From Amorphophallus konjac (Eukaryota; Streptophyta; Magnoliopsida; Alismatales; Araceae): a stretch of 64,000 bases of DNA. Positions 44,636 through 56,415 of this stretch are shown here, in pieces. Every line of letters starts with the position of its first letter. The stretch's first letter is position 1. The DNA lies in the NCBI GenBank assembly GCA_022559845.1, contig CM040128.1, positions 76,447,247 to 76,511,246 on the forward strand, given 5' to 3'. Position numbers and translations under genes: made by a program. Under the pieces are notes generated by a model. It was given only the letters and a program-made list of their open reading frames with translations, had not been told where the DNA came from and did not search any database.

Positions 44636-45458
44636 CGCCTAGTGCCCATCGTACTGTTTGCTACTTACTTGCTGTCATTATCAATTTAGTTCATTGTTAG
44701 ATTCTGTTTCTTGGTTTTTCTGTTTAATTTTTTGTCATTTTTAGAATCCCTGGTTGAACGCGGCCTCTCCCAAAGTCGTGTCCAGAAGAAGGCAGTCCTC
44801 CCATCGACCGCGTTTAGGTGCACATCCCAAGGCCTATCCTCCTATTCATTATTTTCATTTTTCGGGGTATCTATCCTCTGTTGTGTCTAGTGGTCATATT
44901 TGTTATTTCAGTATGCATTTGACATTATTTGCTAGTTCTAGGTTAGAACTAGCATGCACCCCGGTGCACGTAGGGTCATCCATCTCATACTTTAGTTGCA
45001 TTACTACCCTGGTAGGTGATCCTCTCGGCTGCATATTCCTCGTGGTCGACCAGGAGCTTGGGGACTTCCGTAAGTCTCCACGAGCCGTGAATTCTCACAC
45101 GGACGCCGAGACAGTTGTACCTTTGCCACCCCATCGAGTCTAGGCTACATCCATGAGAGAGTATTGAACCTAGATCAACCCAAGTCCTTAAATTTCCTCC
45201 CTAGGACCCCTACTCCTGGAGAGAATTATGCTTTAATTAAAATAGCTAAAGGATGACAAGGAATTTTACAATTTGGCGCATTATTGCAACTCAGTTAATT
45301 TAGGTGAGATATTTTTCTTGCATATAGGTATTGGTGTATAGTTTGTGTCTTGATTGGTCAATTCCTTTTGAATGTGGAGTTTCTTTAAGTATTTGAGTTC
45401 ATCTCCCAAATTGTTGTCTATCGCATCCTCCTACTTTAATACCCTTTACAATTCCAAC
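44636..45458 (+). other. Leader of element C
   Basis: About 820 bp between primer site and gag ATG. An open frame at 44754-45143 has no recognisable domain and no counterpart in element B, so I do not call it a gene. Confidence 0.6.
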
Positions 45459-46550
45459 ATGTCTTCCTATGAGCACTCCTTTTCCAATGAGGAAACTCTT
45501 CCTCAAGGCTTATTCGAGGATTCCTCCCCACCTAGGGTCACTGTTCTTCAGCCCGGAGAAGGGTCTGCCCATCCTCCTCCTCCTCAAGCCAATGAGGACA
45601 CCCAAGCGCCATTATCCTCCACCCCGGCTGGGGATCCCACTACCGATATTCTCCGCAGCATGGCCAAATTGGACCCGGCCCAGCTCAAAATGGTTTATCA
45701 ATATCTTCAAAGGACTTTGGCCAGTCTTCCTGCTCTTCATGATCCTTCTTCTAATCCAGCCCCCCAATCCTCCTTTAACGGGCCCAATCCGACACCTAGC
45801 CCACTCGATCTCATGCCGGTCCAACCCAGATTTCTTCAATTTGTGACCTTTGAAATAGGCCAACCCTCTACTCAAACCCAACAATCATTTAACAAGGGGA
45901 AGGCTCTTCTCTCTCCATCTCCATGGGTCGATCCTTCTCAACCTATTCCTTCCGGTCCCAAAGTTCTCTTAGGCCCAAGTGAGTATACCCAACCTAGGCC
46001 GGCCCACCCTACTCCGCCTTCAATGGGTTATTCTTCAACCCACTATACTCAATATGGGCCGCCTTCTTATTCTTCAAATCCACCTCTTGGGCCTATGCAT
46101 AATGTGCAACCCACTCCTTCCTGGGAACAAGAATTATTTGACAAATGGGCCACCATGTAGCGGCAAATCGACCACTTACAAAAGTGGGTCGGCCCACAAT
46201 CTCTTATCAATGTTCCCGTCCCCAATCTTCAAAATATCTGGCTCCCGCCTCAATCCAAGCTTCCAACCTACCGTAAGTATGATGGGTCCGGCAATCCATA
46301 TATTCATGTGAGGGATTTCCTATATGAATCGATGCAATACCAACATGATGACCACCTTATGGCATATTTCTTCCGCCGATCATTAGAGGGGGTTGCTCTG
46401 GAGTGGTTCTATTCCATGCCGTTAGAAGATGCTGAGCACTTTAAGGTGGTGAAGGAGAAATTTATCCAAAGGTTTTAAGATCGGGTTGGCCCGGAGTATT
46501 CATTTACCGATCTCGTCACGGAGAAGATGAAGCCGGTCGAGGACTTTGCC
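45459..46550 (+). pseudogene. gag: Element C gag, first part
   Basis: Starts MSSYEHSFSNEETLPQG, aligned to element B's MSSYDF start. After a Pro/Ser-rich region a TAG at 46158 interrupts a site where B has Gln. The gag fold follows (YRKYDGSGNPYIHVRDF, about 46270; ALEWFYSMPLEDAEHF, about 46397), with a TAA near 46477. The frame matches B up to EDFA at 46550, where the AT-rich insertion starts. About 130-140 codons of gag seen in B are missing here. Confidence 0.85.
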
Positions 46551-47148
46551 GACCAAATTCGTATCCAATTAATGATCAAATTATCTGATTAATAATCGAA
46601 TTATCCATCAAATACTTTATTCGGATAATTATCAGATTAATAGGAATTTGAATTTGATTCAAATTTTAAATGGATAATTGCTAGACCTACTTAGAGGTGA
46701 GTCGTGTGAGCTATGTGAGCGCGTCGTATGTTGTTTTCTCAAAAAAAAAGAGTGAAAGTTATTTTTTTTTTGGTAGATGTTATCAAAAGATTAGACTTCA
46801 TTCTAAAAAATAGGAGATAATTTATCAAATGGGTGTAAGTGGATTTCTTATTTTTAAAATTATATTTTGAGACAAAAAAGATAAAAAAGTGTAATTAAAC
46901 AATATATTAAGATTTGAGTTAATTAAATATAGAATATGAGTATTCTTAGATTTTTATCTAAGGGTTCATATTCGGTCGGATAATATTCAACACAGATATC
47001 TCAATATCTGAATTCGTATCCGATTAATAATTGGATATCCAATATCCGATTAAATTATCCATCAGATATTTTATTCAGATAATTATGCGATTAAACGAAT
47101 ACAAATTCGAATTCGATTCGAATTTCAAACGGATAATTGCCAGGCCTA
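46551..47148. mobile_element. AT-rich insertion in element C gag with internal direct repeats
   Basis: About 598 bp of AT-rich DNA replacing part of gag. Two direct repeats of about 135 bp lie at 46557-46689 and 47012-47148, both starting ATTCGTATCC and ending with GGATAATTGC and a CCTA. No target duplication is visible because gag sequence is also lost. Read on the minus strand, the right end starts TAGGCCTGGCAATT, similar to hAT-type miniature element ends; identity is uncertain. Confidence 0.55.
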
Positions 47149-47987
47149 AATACAACAACGTCCCCCCACCGAACGGCTATGCACCCAACCGTCCGGGTCC
47201 GAAGAGGGCTCAGTACCTGCCTTTAGCCGAAACCCTCCCAGATGTGTTCTCGACCTTACTTTCCATTGATGCACTTCAACTCCCTCCGGAAAGGCCCATC
47301 TGGAATTTGGCGGTTGATCAGTCTCACTATTACATGTTTCATCGGCAACGTGGCCACACTCTAGATACATCTTTTCAGTTCCGAGATCTAGTGTACGACT
47401 TACATGAAGGGTACATGATTGACTGGGCTCAAATGCATCGAGTGATCGTTGAAATGAAGGAGAAGAGGAGGCCTTCGGCACCCCGTCAACAACAACAACC
47501 TCAGCAGGCACAACAGCCACAAGCACAACATCCACCGCAGTAGCAACAACCTTTGCCGGATTTTGGGATTGTGCAAAACCCCATGCCAAACCATCCGCCC
47601 GCTCCTAATCTATAACCACAGGCACCAGCTCAGGTCAACCCCACCTTCCATCACCCAGCTCCTCAAGCCGGATGGTCTTATGACAACGAGCCTCCCACAC
47701 AACAATTGATGGCCCTTCACCATTATTCTCATACCCCTCCTATCATGAGATCTTCGCCTCTCTCTAACACCACCATCATTCTACCACCTCCCCAGCGACG
47801 CCCGTCAAACCTGACGCCTCCACCTTCCACTCCACTTGCCACATCCTCCATATCCTCCATGCCTGCCAAGCCTCTCATCCTTCCTCCACCGTCATCATCT
47901 CCTATAGCCGTACCACCTACCTTAATCCACCCGCTAGGTCTCATTAAACCACCCCGGTCCACTCACCCGCCTCCATCTATGATCCTT
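47149..47987 (+). pseudogene. gag: Element C gag, second part
   Basis: Resumes alignment with element B at YNNVPPP and runs through KRAQYLPLAETLPDVFSTLL, LPPERPIWN and a Cys-His region (YYMFHRQRGHTLDTSF) in which the B cysteines are lost. A Gln/Pro-rich stretch contains a TAG at about 47541 (CAG expected) and a TAA near 47612. The frame enters the insertion site of element D at 47987 and continues without loss at 54674. Confidence 0.85.
47983..47987. repeat. Target site duplication of element D, left copy (TCCTT)
   Basis: TCCTT before the LTR start TGATGGGG; repeated at 54669-54673. Confidence 0.92.
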
Positions 47988-50027
47988 TGATGGGGACATC
48001 AAAGCAAAGCATCTCACTTTTTTTAGTTTGCATTTTTATCATTGAGTCATTTGGGTTTACTTGTAAGGCTAATTATAAGCCAATGGGGTAGTCATTAGGA
48101 ATTAATGGGTTTCTTTCCTTAAAAGAGTCCAATAGGGGTTTATTATCATATTGGGCCTCAAAGGCCACTTAGGCCCAATTGGGCCACCCTCTCTCTCATT
48201 GGGCTTCCTAGTTTCTAGGGCCCATATGGGCTGGTCCAAGGTCCATGGTGGACTTGGACCAAGACAAGTCCAAGGACTCTTTAAGCCCCCCCCCCTTTTC
48301 CCCCCTTTTGTATTTTTGTTATTATTTTGACCATGGGAGAAGAAATGGGAATTTGCCATCCCCTAAGTGCCCCTCCCTAAAACTAGATTTGTGGGTACTA
48401 ATGGTCAATTAGGTAGGGTTCACCTTTCATATAAATGTCTTGTAAACATTATTTTAATGAGAATTAATGAAATAAAATTCAAGAATTTCTCCAAGGAGCC
48501 AAGGGCGCCCCCCTCTCTCCTCTCTTCCTCCTCCTTGCAGCTGCGACGGTTGCGGATCCAAGGTGCGACGCCTTGTTCGTGGGAGCGATTCCCACCTCTA
48601 TCACCTCTGTTGGGTGTGACTCTCAGCCATCACCACCGCCGCCGCCGAGCCACCACAATCCCATCTTCACCATGTTGTCCTGAATTCTGAGTTCCATGAC
48701 AGAACCTCAACAAAAAGGTTGGTACGCCAAATCCAGCCATCGGATGATCATCAAATTTTTATAGATCATTCCCCATGTTGTACCTCTTCCCAGTTTAAAT
48801 TTCACGTTGATCCGCCACTGTTTTCCCCTCCTCCCACCTGCATCTTTTCACCCCTCGTAATCTACCTGTCTGCAGATTTCTGAGACAGAAACCTGATCAA
48901 CCAATTTTCCCACCCCCTAAACCATTTCAGATGACCACCAAAATTCTTGTGCATGATCCCCTCGTTCTTATCTTTCACCCATATTAATCCTTTCACCCAG
49001 ATCCATCATTTTCCCATCGGTCAAACCCCTTCTTTAGGCAGATCACAGTCTGCCCTACACCCCTGCCAGATCAAGATCCTCTGTTGCAGAGTTTTTCATG
49101 GAGAATCAGGCCGTTGGATGGTTGTGTATTTCACATCTGTTGTATCTCTTTAAGTATACTTTGCAACGACGCTGGTTTCGTTCTGATCTGTCTCCGGATC
49201 TGAGCACAGCAAGTGTTTTTGCCGGGTCACGCAGATCTGCCCAGTCACAGGACTACGGGATAGGTCTGGGATCTAAAATCTCCGTCGGTCCTTTGGCTGC
49301 AATCTAGCCATCGCCGACCTCAGGGATCGAAGAGGGACCTCCCACCAATGTCCCAGCCAACCGCCACTGCCAGAAGATGACCAAAAGTCACCGTTCCACG
49401 TGTCGCACGTGCTTGCTGTCCAGCAGATCTAAACAATGCTAAGTCGGACCAGCAACCCAACTCCGCCCCGAAAGCCACTTCGGCTTGCTGCCCGTCAACC
49501 CAAGATCAGCGCTCCTGGATTACTGTTGTAGCCCTTTACCTCCCTGCGTGGAGTTGGCTATAATTTCTGTGTTGTAATTAATAATATTTACTATACCGGG
49601 AGTTACGCATCTTGGCCGGGAAGTCTTCCCCACACCCTGAGCGTGCAGGTACATTTTCGCTCCTCTCTTTATCGCATTTGCTTATTTTGTATATGTTTGA
49701 ATGCCACTGCTTGCGTGAGATAGGAGATCTAACTCGATCAAATTCAATCATCGCTGCGAGCGAGAGAGCATGACCCATCCCATGACTCGATCCGAGCACG
49801 AGTGTGAGCTGACCACCCTTGACTCACTTTCGACTTCTCAACCACGCAGATCCACGTGTTTCTCTTGCTTGGGACAAATCGTGAGCGTGTGCTTCTTGTT
49901 GAGGACTTATTCACCTCTCTGGAGCTCTTTGGTGTCGAGTTTCTCGCATCCTCAATTTAGTCGCGTTATCACCTAGAGTCCCAGATTTACATCAAATTGG
50001 TCTCGATTCGCACTTTGTCCTGCATCA
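47988..50027 (+). repeat. Element D 5' LTR
   Basis: 2040 bp, repeated at 52590-54668. Carries runs of GTCCAAGGTCCATGGTGGACTTG-type inverted words near 48240. No TATA box assigned with confidence. Confidence 0.92.
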
Positions 50028-50030
50028 AAT

Positions 50031-50042
50031 TGGTATCAGAGC
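50031..50042 (+). other. Primer binding site of element D
   Basis: TGGTATCAGAGC, 3 nt after the 5' LTR; initiator tRNA-Met type. Confidence 0.95.
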
Positions 50043-50329
50043 GAGATTGAGTCTAGGGTAGTCATATCAAAGCATGGTTTGAATCTAGGGAAGTCTTGTC
50101 CTAGGTCTGCATTTCATTCTAGTACTCGATATATCAAAAGGTGTTCTCAGAACGATAGGTTAAGCCTATTAGGAAGGTAGCACACTTGCGTGAGTTCGAT
50201 CTTCAGATCATATCTCCGCCACGTACTGGATATTGGTTAAGTCTAGGTTCGTTATTTCGCATTAGGTGTCTCATTCAACCTACATTTAGCTTCATCACAT
50301 GTCCATCCTGTAAGTTCCCCCAGTTTCCC

Positions 50330-50758
50330 ATGGATTCCCAGTCGCCGAGGCAATATGAATGGTGGCATAGTACCCAAGGGCTTGGAAACCAACCCCTCTT
50401 CTTCCGTAGGTCAGAAGCCTCGGACTTTTATGGCTCCAAAGTCCCGAGCAACTACCTACATTGGGAAGCCACCATGGACAAATATTTTGCGTGTTACTTA
50501 ATGTCTGGAGCCATGGAAGTCAGTTTTGCCAAAGAGAGGCTTTTTCATGACGCTGCCGAGAAGTGGGAAAGCATTGAATGCTTGAGGGATATTAGGAGGC
50601 AATGGCCCATCGAGTCATGGTGTAAGATGAAGGATGAGCTTAGAAGAATCTACATGCCCCGCCCTGTCACCTCCAACCAAGAAAGTCATAGTCGGAGACG
50701 AAGGGTCCCACACGTAGATGAGCCTAGGTCCAAGACCAGGCATGTTGATTATGGGTGA
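50330..50758 (+). pseudogene. gag: Element D gag-like start of a single decayed frame
   Basis: ATG at 50330 (MDSQSPRQYEWW) begins a gag-like stretch with VPSNYLHWEATMDKYF, a helix ending in EKWESI, and W...MKDELRRIYMP, resembling the capsid fold of chromovirus gag. No zinc knuckle follows. It ends at TGA 50756 but the same frame continues to 52590. I chose this ATG because the upstream open part (from 50186) overlaps leader sequence and lacks gag similarity. Confidence 0.65.
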
Positions 50759-52081
50759 ATCCACCATGATGTCCCTATTCCACACCCCACCTTTGCCGAA
50801 CTCGTAAAAATATTTTCAGATCGGGTGGATAGGATGTGCACTCATATTGGGCCACAAATTTCCCCTTGCCTGCCTCCGATATAGGATGAAGTCCTGCCAG
50901 AACCTAAGGAGATCGTGGCTGACATTCTCATCCCGGAGCCACCTACGGAGACCCAAGGTCCTCCCTCCATCATAGAGGATGTCCCTTCCCCATCCGAGGG
51001 AGATGCCTTGCCAGAACCTTCACCCTTCGATCTTCATCCGGAGCCATACCTACTTACCAAGGGTGAGATAATCATTGAAGAGCCACTTCTTAGCTGGTTA
51101 AAGAAGGGTTTGGTCTCAAAAGCCTTTTTCTACCCTTCCATGGACCCCGCACTACAAATAGTGCCCGCCAACTCATTCTACATGACCTTCTAGTCCTTTG
51201 ACCTTGTTGAAACTCTAGAAGAACTTATTAGGGGGTTAGACTGACAGTTGATGTGGACGTATATGTTGGCCCCAGGCTTCGACCGACCCAATAGTCGTAG
51301 CTTCACGCATCCAGCATTGAGATCCCATACCTCTGTGTTCACCGTGGGTCATATCACCACGGAGGTTCTTTTGTTCCTCCCCATGCCTGATGAGCTTAGC
51401 TCCATTCCACTTGTCCCGAGGGAGGAACCTTGTCTTCCACATGAGACCACTATCCCATCTACCATGATGATGAAAGATGACCATCTGCCCATTAATGGAT
51501 TCCAAACATGGGCTAGTGTAGTGAGGGAACCCATCGCGAGAGGTCACACATTCTTTGATCCCTTCGATCTCTTCTCTAGTGAATCTCTTGACCCACCATC
51601 TCTACTCCATTTTGTGAAGGGAGCCCACTATCACACCCCTTCCCCACGGGCTAGTCAGCTTACACTTAGTAAGGAGCCCGTTCATCGGAAAGAGATACAT
51701 ACTTTACCATCTTATAGGGGTGATGAAGAAGGTGACTTTGGCTCTCCTGGCCCTCCCAAAACTCTCAAATTTGTTAGGAAGCCTATGCATGACTAGTTCA
51801 CTTTAGGATGCCCAGAGTCCTCCCAAGTTGATAGATGTCCTATGCACCTTAAATCCACATTCAGATGTCATGGACCACCATTGCATATGTATGGGTCTGC
51901 ATAGCATTAGGTTTGTCAAGGGTCATATGTGAGTCTATTTTTTCTTTATTTGTACAGTTGGTTAAGAGTCTGTACATGTATGTGTCGAGCATATAGGAAG
52001 TTGCCTAGTCGTCATCTAGCATGCCAGCAATGCACAATGCAATGAGTTGCTTTATGCTTAAGGCACCTCCGTGAGTTCTGA
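50759..52081 (+). pseudogene. Element D middle region, unknown, same frame
   Basis: Same frame as the gag-like part, with stops at 50882 (TAG), 51191 (TAG), 51242 (TGA), 51794 (TAG) and several up to 52081. Between stops the sequence is protein-like: Pro/Glu-rich at 50915-51193, then FDRPNSRSFTHPALRSH and WASVVREPIARGHTFFDPFDLF at 51248-51796. I recognise no domain. It occupies the place where protease, RT and integrase core would be. Confidence 0.5.
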
Positions 52082-52590
52082 GTGGATGAATATGTCATGA
52101 TCAGGGTCAAACCTGAACGGTTTCCCTCTGGAACTGTGAAGAAAATCATAAGCTCGCAGTGCCAGTCCCTTTCGAGTGTGAGACAAGTCGGGTCTAACGC
52201 GTACGTTGTAGACTTACCGGAAGACTTTGGGATCAGCTCCACGTTCAACGTCTCAGATCTAATCATCTATAGGGACCCAGTGGTGATTCCCAGTGAGTCT
52301 TTCGAGCCGTCTCCTCCCCTTGAGAGTGACCCCGCCCCTGAGTGTTCACCACTAGCCTCATTCCCATAGCAGCGTGAGCATATAGAACATATACGAGATG
52401 AGCAGGTCACGATTACTAGGAGTGGAGCGTACCCGCTCTACCTGGTACGGTGGAGAGAACGGCCCACATCTGATGACACGTGGATCACCCGGGCAGAGCT
52501 ACAGAGAATGGATCCAGATCCGCTGGAGGATACCAGAGCAACAACACCCCTTACTCAACGGGGTCGAGTTCTTCCCACCCGGAGAGAATT
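52082..52590 (+). pseudogene. Element D integrase C-terminus and chromodomain
   Basis: In the same frame as the upstream parts. VMIRVKPERFPSGTVKKI, NAYVVDLPEDFGISSTFNVSDL and RDPVVIPS match the integrase C-terminal fold of plant chromoviruses. After one TAG (52367-52369), where CAG would fit, the frame continues with a chromodomain: YPLYLVRWRERPTSDDTW and ITRAELQRMDPDPLE (about 52430-52530). It ends at the 3' LTR. Keeping this targeting end while losing the catalytic core is unusual. Confidence 0.78.
52580..52589 (+). other. Polypurine-like tract of element D
   Basis: CGGAGAGAAT directly before the 3' LTR. Confidence 0.55.
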
Positions 52591-54668
52591 GATGGGGACA
52601 TCAAAGCAAAGCATCTCACTTTTTTTTAGTTTGCATTTTTATCATTGAGTCATTTGGGTTTACTTGTAAGGCTAATTATAAGCCAATGGACTAGCCATTA
52701 GGAATTAATGGGTTTCTTTCCTAAAAAGAGTCTAATAGGGGTTTATTCTCATATTAGACCTCAAAGGCCACTTAGGCCCAATTGGGCCACCCTCTCTCTC
52801 ATCGGACTTCCTAGTTTCTAGGTCCCATAAGGGTTGGTCCAAGGTCCATGGTGGACTTGGACCAAGACAAGTCCAAGTAGGACTCTTTAAGGAGGGCACC
52901 CCCCCTTTTCTCGCTTTTTGTATTTTTGTTATTATTTTGACCATGGGAGAAGAAATGAGGATTTGCCATCCCCTAAGTGCCCCTCCCTAACCCTAGATCT
53001 GAGGGTACTAATGATCATTTAGTTAGGGTTTACCTTTCATCTAAAATGTCTTGTAAACATTATTTTCATAAGAATTAATGAAAGAAAATTCAGGAATTTC
53101 TTCAAGGAGCCAAGGGCGCCCCCCTCTCTCCTCTCTTCCTCCTCCTTGCAGCTGCGACGGTTGCGGATCCAAGGTGTGACACCTTGTTCATGGGAGCGAT
53201 TCCCACCTCTATCACCTATGCTGGGTGTGACTCTCAGCCATCGCCACAGCCGCCGCCATCCGTGCCGCCGCCGAGCCACCACAAACCCATCTTCACCCTG
53301 CTGTCCTGAATTTTGAGATCCCAGACATAACCTCAATAAAAAGGTTGGTACACCAAATCCAGCCATCTGATGATCATCAAACTTTTATATATCATTCCCC
53401 ACGTCGTTACCTCTTCCCAGTTCAAATTTCACGTTGATCCGCCACCATTTGCTTCTCCTCCGACCTGCGTCTTTCCACCCCTCGTGATCTGCCTATCTGT
53501 AGATCTGCGAGAGAGAAACCTGATCAACCAATTTTTGCACCCCCTAAACCATTTTAGATGACCACCAAATTTTTTGTGCTTGATCCCCTCGTTCCCCTCT
53601 TTCAACAATATTAATCCCTTCACCCAGATTTATCATTTTCCCATCGGTCAATCCTCTTCTTCAGGCAGATCACAGTCTGCCCTGCACCCTTGCCAGATCA
53701 AGATCCTCTGTTGCAGAGTTTTTCATGGAGAATCAGGCCATTGGATGGTTGTGTATTTCACATATGTTGTATCTCTTCAAGTATACTTTGCAACGGCGTT
53801 GGTTTCGTTCTGATCCGCCTCCGGATCTGAGCACAATAAGCATTTTTGCCGGGTCGCGCAGATCTACCAAGTCACAGACTGCGGTGTAGGTCTGGGATCT
53901 AAAATCTCCGTCGGTCCTTCGCCTGTGATCCAGCCACCACTGACCTCAGAGATCGAAGAGGGACCTCCCACCAACGTCCCAGCCAACCGCCGCTGTCAGA
54001 AGACGACCTAAAGCCGTCGTCCCATGTGCCGCACGTGCTTGCTATCCATCAGATCTGAGCAGTGCCAAGTCGGACAAGCAGCCCGCCTCCGCCCCGAAAG
54101 CCCCTTCGATTTGCCGCCTATCAACCCAAGATCGGCGCTCCTGGATTACTGTTGTAGCCCTTTACCTCCCTGCGTGGAGTGGGCCGTAATTTTTGTGTTG
54201 TAATTAATAATATTTACTATAACAGGAGTTACGCATCTTGGCAGGGAAGTCTTCCCCATGCCCCGAGCGTAGAGGTACGTTTTTGCTCCTCTCTTTATCG
54301 CATTTGCTTATTTTCTATATGTTTGAATGCCACTGCTTGCGTGAGATAGGATATCTAGCTCGATCAAATTCAATCACCGCTGCGAGTGAGAGATCGTGAC
54401 CTGTCCCGTGACTCGATCCGAGCACGAGTGTGAGCTGACCACCCTTGACTCACTGCCGATTTCTCAACAACACAAATCCACGCATTTCCCTCGCTTGGGA
54501 TGAATCGTGAGCATGTGCTTCTTGTTGAGGACTTATTCACCTCTCTGGAGCTCTTTGGTGTCGAGTTTCTCGCGTCGTCGCTGGTCACGTCGTCAATTTA
54601 GTCGCATCGTCGCCTAGAGTCCCAGATTTGCATCACATTGGTCTCGATTCCCATTTCATCCCGCATCA
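52590..54668 (+). repeat. Element D 3' LTR
   Basis: 2079 bp, direct repeat of 47988-50027 with substitutions and small indels, including an insertion near 53255 (CCGCCATCCGTGCCG). Confidence 0.92.
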
Positions 54669-54673
54669 TCCTT
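54669..54673. repeat. Target site duplication of element D, right copy (TCCTT)
   Basis: Follows the LTR end GCATCA; equals 47983-47987. Confidence 0.92.
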
Positions 54674-56415
54674 CCAATTGGACCCATTAGGCCTACTGCC
54701 CCCTCTCACACCTCCACCTCACTATCACCTTCCCCTATTTCTCACATCTTTCTAACCGGGCCCATCAAACCGCCAGCTCGGAGCCCATCAACCCTCTCTC
54801 GGCGCAAAGTCTTGCCCTTAGGAGCAGTCGTATGTTCCAACGCACTTACCCGCCAGCTAGTCCAACCACGGGTAATCCCCAATCTTGCAGCAGGCGGCAA
54901 ATCAGGAGGAGGCAGATCCACTCCTAGGCACGCAATACGACTTGTTGCATCATCTAGACCACATGCCCTCTAAAATCTCTATCCTGGAGTTGATCAAGGG
55001 GTCAAAGGTTCACCAAGATGCCCTCTGAGATTTGTTGCAGAAGATTATGGTGAACAAAGACATGGAAGCTGGTGGTCTACCTTCCACACTGGCCACTATC
55101 ACCAAGGGACCAGCTATTACCTTTTCCGAGGTGGAATTGGCACCCCCGAAGCCAGGTGGATGCCACTATGCATTTCTATCACACTCAACAAAGTGGCTAT
55201 CGAAGCAGCTCTTGTGGATATGGGTACCTCTATTAATGTGTGTCCTTTGAGCACTCTTTGGGCTTGCAACATTTTCAAGAAGCATCTTTGCCCGACTCCT
55301 AGCACCATTGTTGCGTATAATAATTGAAGGAGACCTTGTCATGACATTGTTACTTTGCAAGTCGAACTTGGGCCTCTGTCTATGCTTGTGGAATTTTATG
55401 TTCTGGACATAGACTCGATGTTTAAAGCTATTCTTGGAAGGCCATGGATCGATGATCTGAATGTTGTGCCTTCGACCGCCCACCAGTTCCTCAAATTCCC
55501 TTTTCAAGGATGGGTAGTCAAGGTCGAGAGTATCTCTATGGCTCTCACAGTTGAGGCCATTACCAAAAAGCTCCTTCCAACACTCTGGCCGACCAACATG
55601 CCCATCATTTCTATAATGGATCTCGGCTTTCCATGGGCTTATTCATGCCGTGAATCGAGGCCGCACAGGTAGGGGCTATAGTGAAGTCTAAGCTATCGGA
55701 TACAAGGGGTTGGTCTATAATGTTGAAACTCGGGTACCAGCCTGGTAGAGGTTTGGGTGCCCGTCTCCAGGGGAGAACTAAGCTAGTCCCGAATTATAAA
55801 ATGAGAGACCGAAGGGGACTATATTTCGTGAGAGTCCGCTCTCATTGATGCTAGATTGGCTGCCATTAACTTGGACACTACGGGAGCACTTTGTCCGAGG
55901 TCCTCTTCAGCTAGGGTATGACACACTTAAGCCCCTAATTCAGCAGATCGACAAGGGAGGAAGTGTTGCTTGCCCGATATCTAGCCCACCTCTAGTGCCG
56001 GAAGGCCTTAGCGCCAATATGCCATACTTTTCAGGTTCTTTTGGTCGGCTGTTTTGAGAGGGCGACCACGCTATGGAGATTCAAGTGGTCAGGCGGGAGC
56101 AAAGAAATCTGGCCGTCAACTCATGGGAGGTTGGGGGCTTTATCATGTTCTTTACTCTATCCCCATCTAAGTTATTTTATATCTTTCAAGGCCTTCAATC
56201 CATACCTGCTACACCTCCAATCATCATTCACTTATCTCCTCAGTTGTTTTGTTCTTCCTCAATCAAGCATTCTCCCATTACTCCTCTATCTGTGTCAGTA
56301 TCTACTCAGCGACCATCATCTCCTCCTAAACTTCTCTCTCCCTCTCATCATACCATCTCATCCCTCTCCACACTTCAATTCTCTTGCTGCATGATCCTCG
56401 ACGATTCCAACAAAA
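54674..56415 (+). pseudogene. Element C gag end and protease
   Basis: Continues the gag frame from 47987 (GPIRPTAPSHTST). Protease sequence aligns to B: PSTLATITKGPAITF (about 55080), then a frameshift near 55150. The active site reads ALVDMGTSINVCPL (about 55205), where Thr of the Asp-Thr-Gly triad is Met, so the protease is dead. ILGRPWIDDLNVVPSTAHQ (about 55430) and a G-patch-like LKLGYQPGRGLGARLQ (about 55725) follow. Several frame changes. It ends near the NKK/NANF junction that matches the gag-to-pol change of element B. Confidence 0.8.

Larger units (their letters stand above)
47988..54668 (+). mobile_element. Element D: non-autonomous chromovirus derivative
   Basis: A 6.7-kb element with LTRs 47988-50027 (2040 bp) and 52590-54668 (2079 bp), starting TGATGGGGACATC and ending GCATCA, with TCCTT duplications. 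The initiator-Met primer site is at 50031-50042 and a purine run (CGGAGAGAAT) precedes the 3' LTR. The 2.5-kb interior has only a gag-like start and an integrase C-terminus with chromodomain; protease, RT, RNase H and the integrase core are absent. Movement would need enzymes from another element. LTRs differ by several percent by eye, and the reading frame has about ten stops. Confidence 0.92.

Noticed and set aside
44754..45143. 129-codon open frame in element C leader
   Set aside because: No domain, no counterpart in element B, and it lies between the primer site and gag.
48367..49976. Open frames inside element D LTRs
   Set aside because: LTR sequence; the frames are not kept between the two LTR copies.
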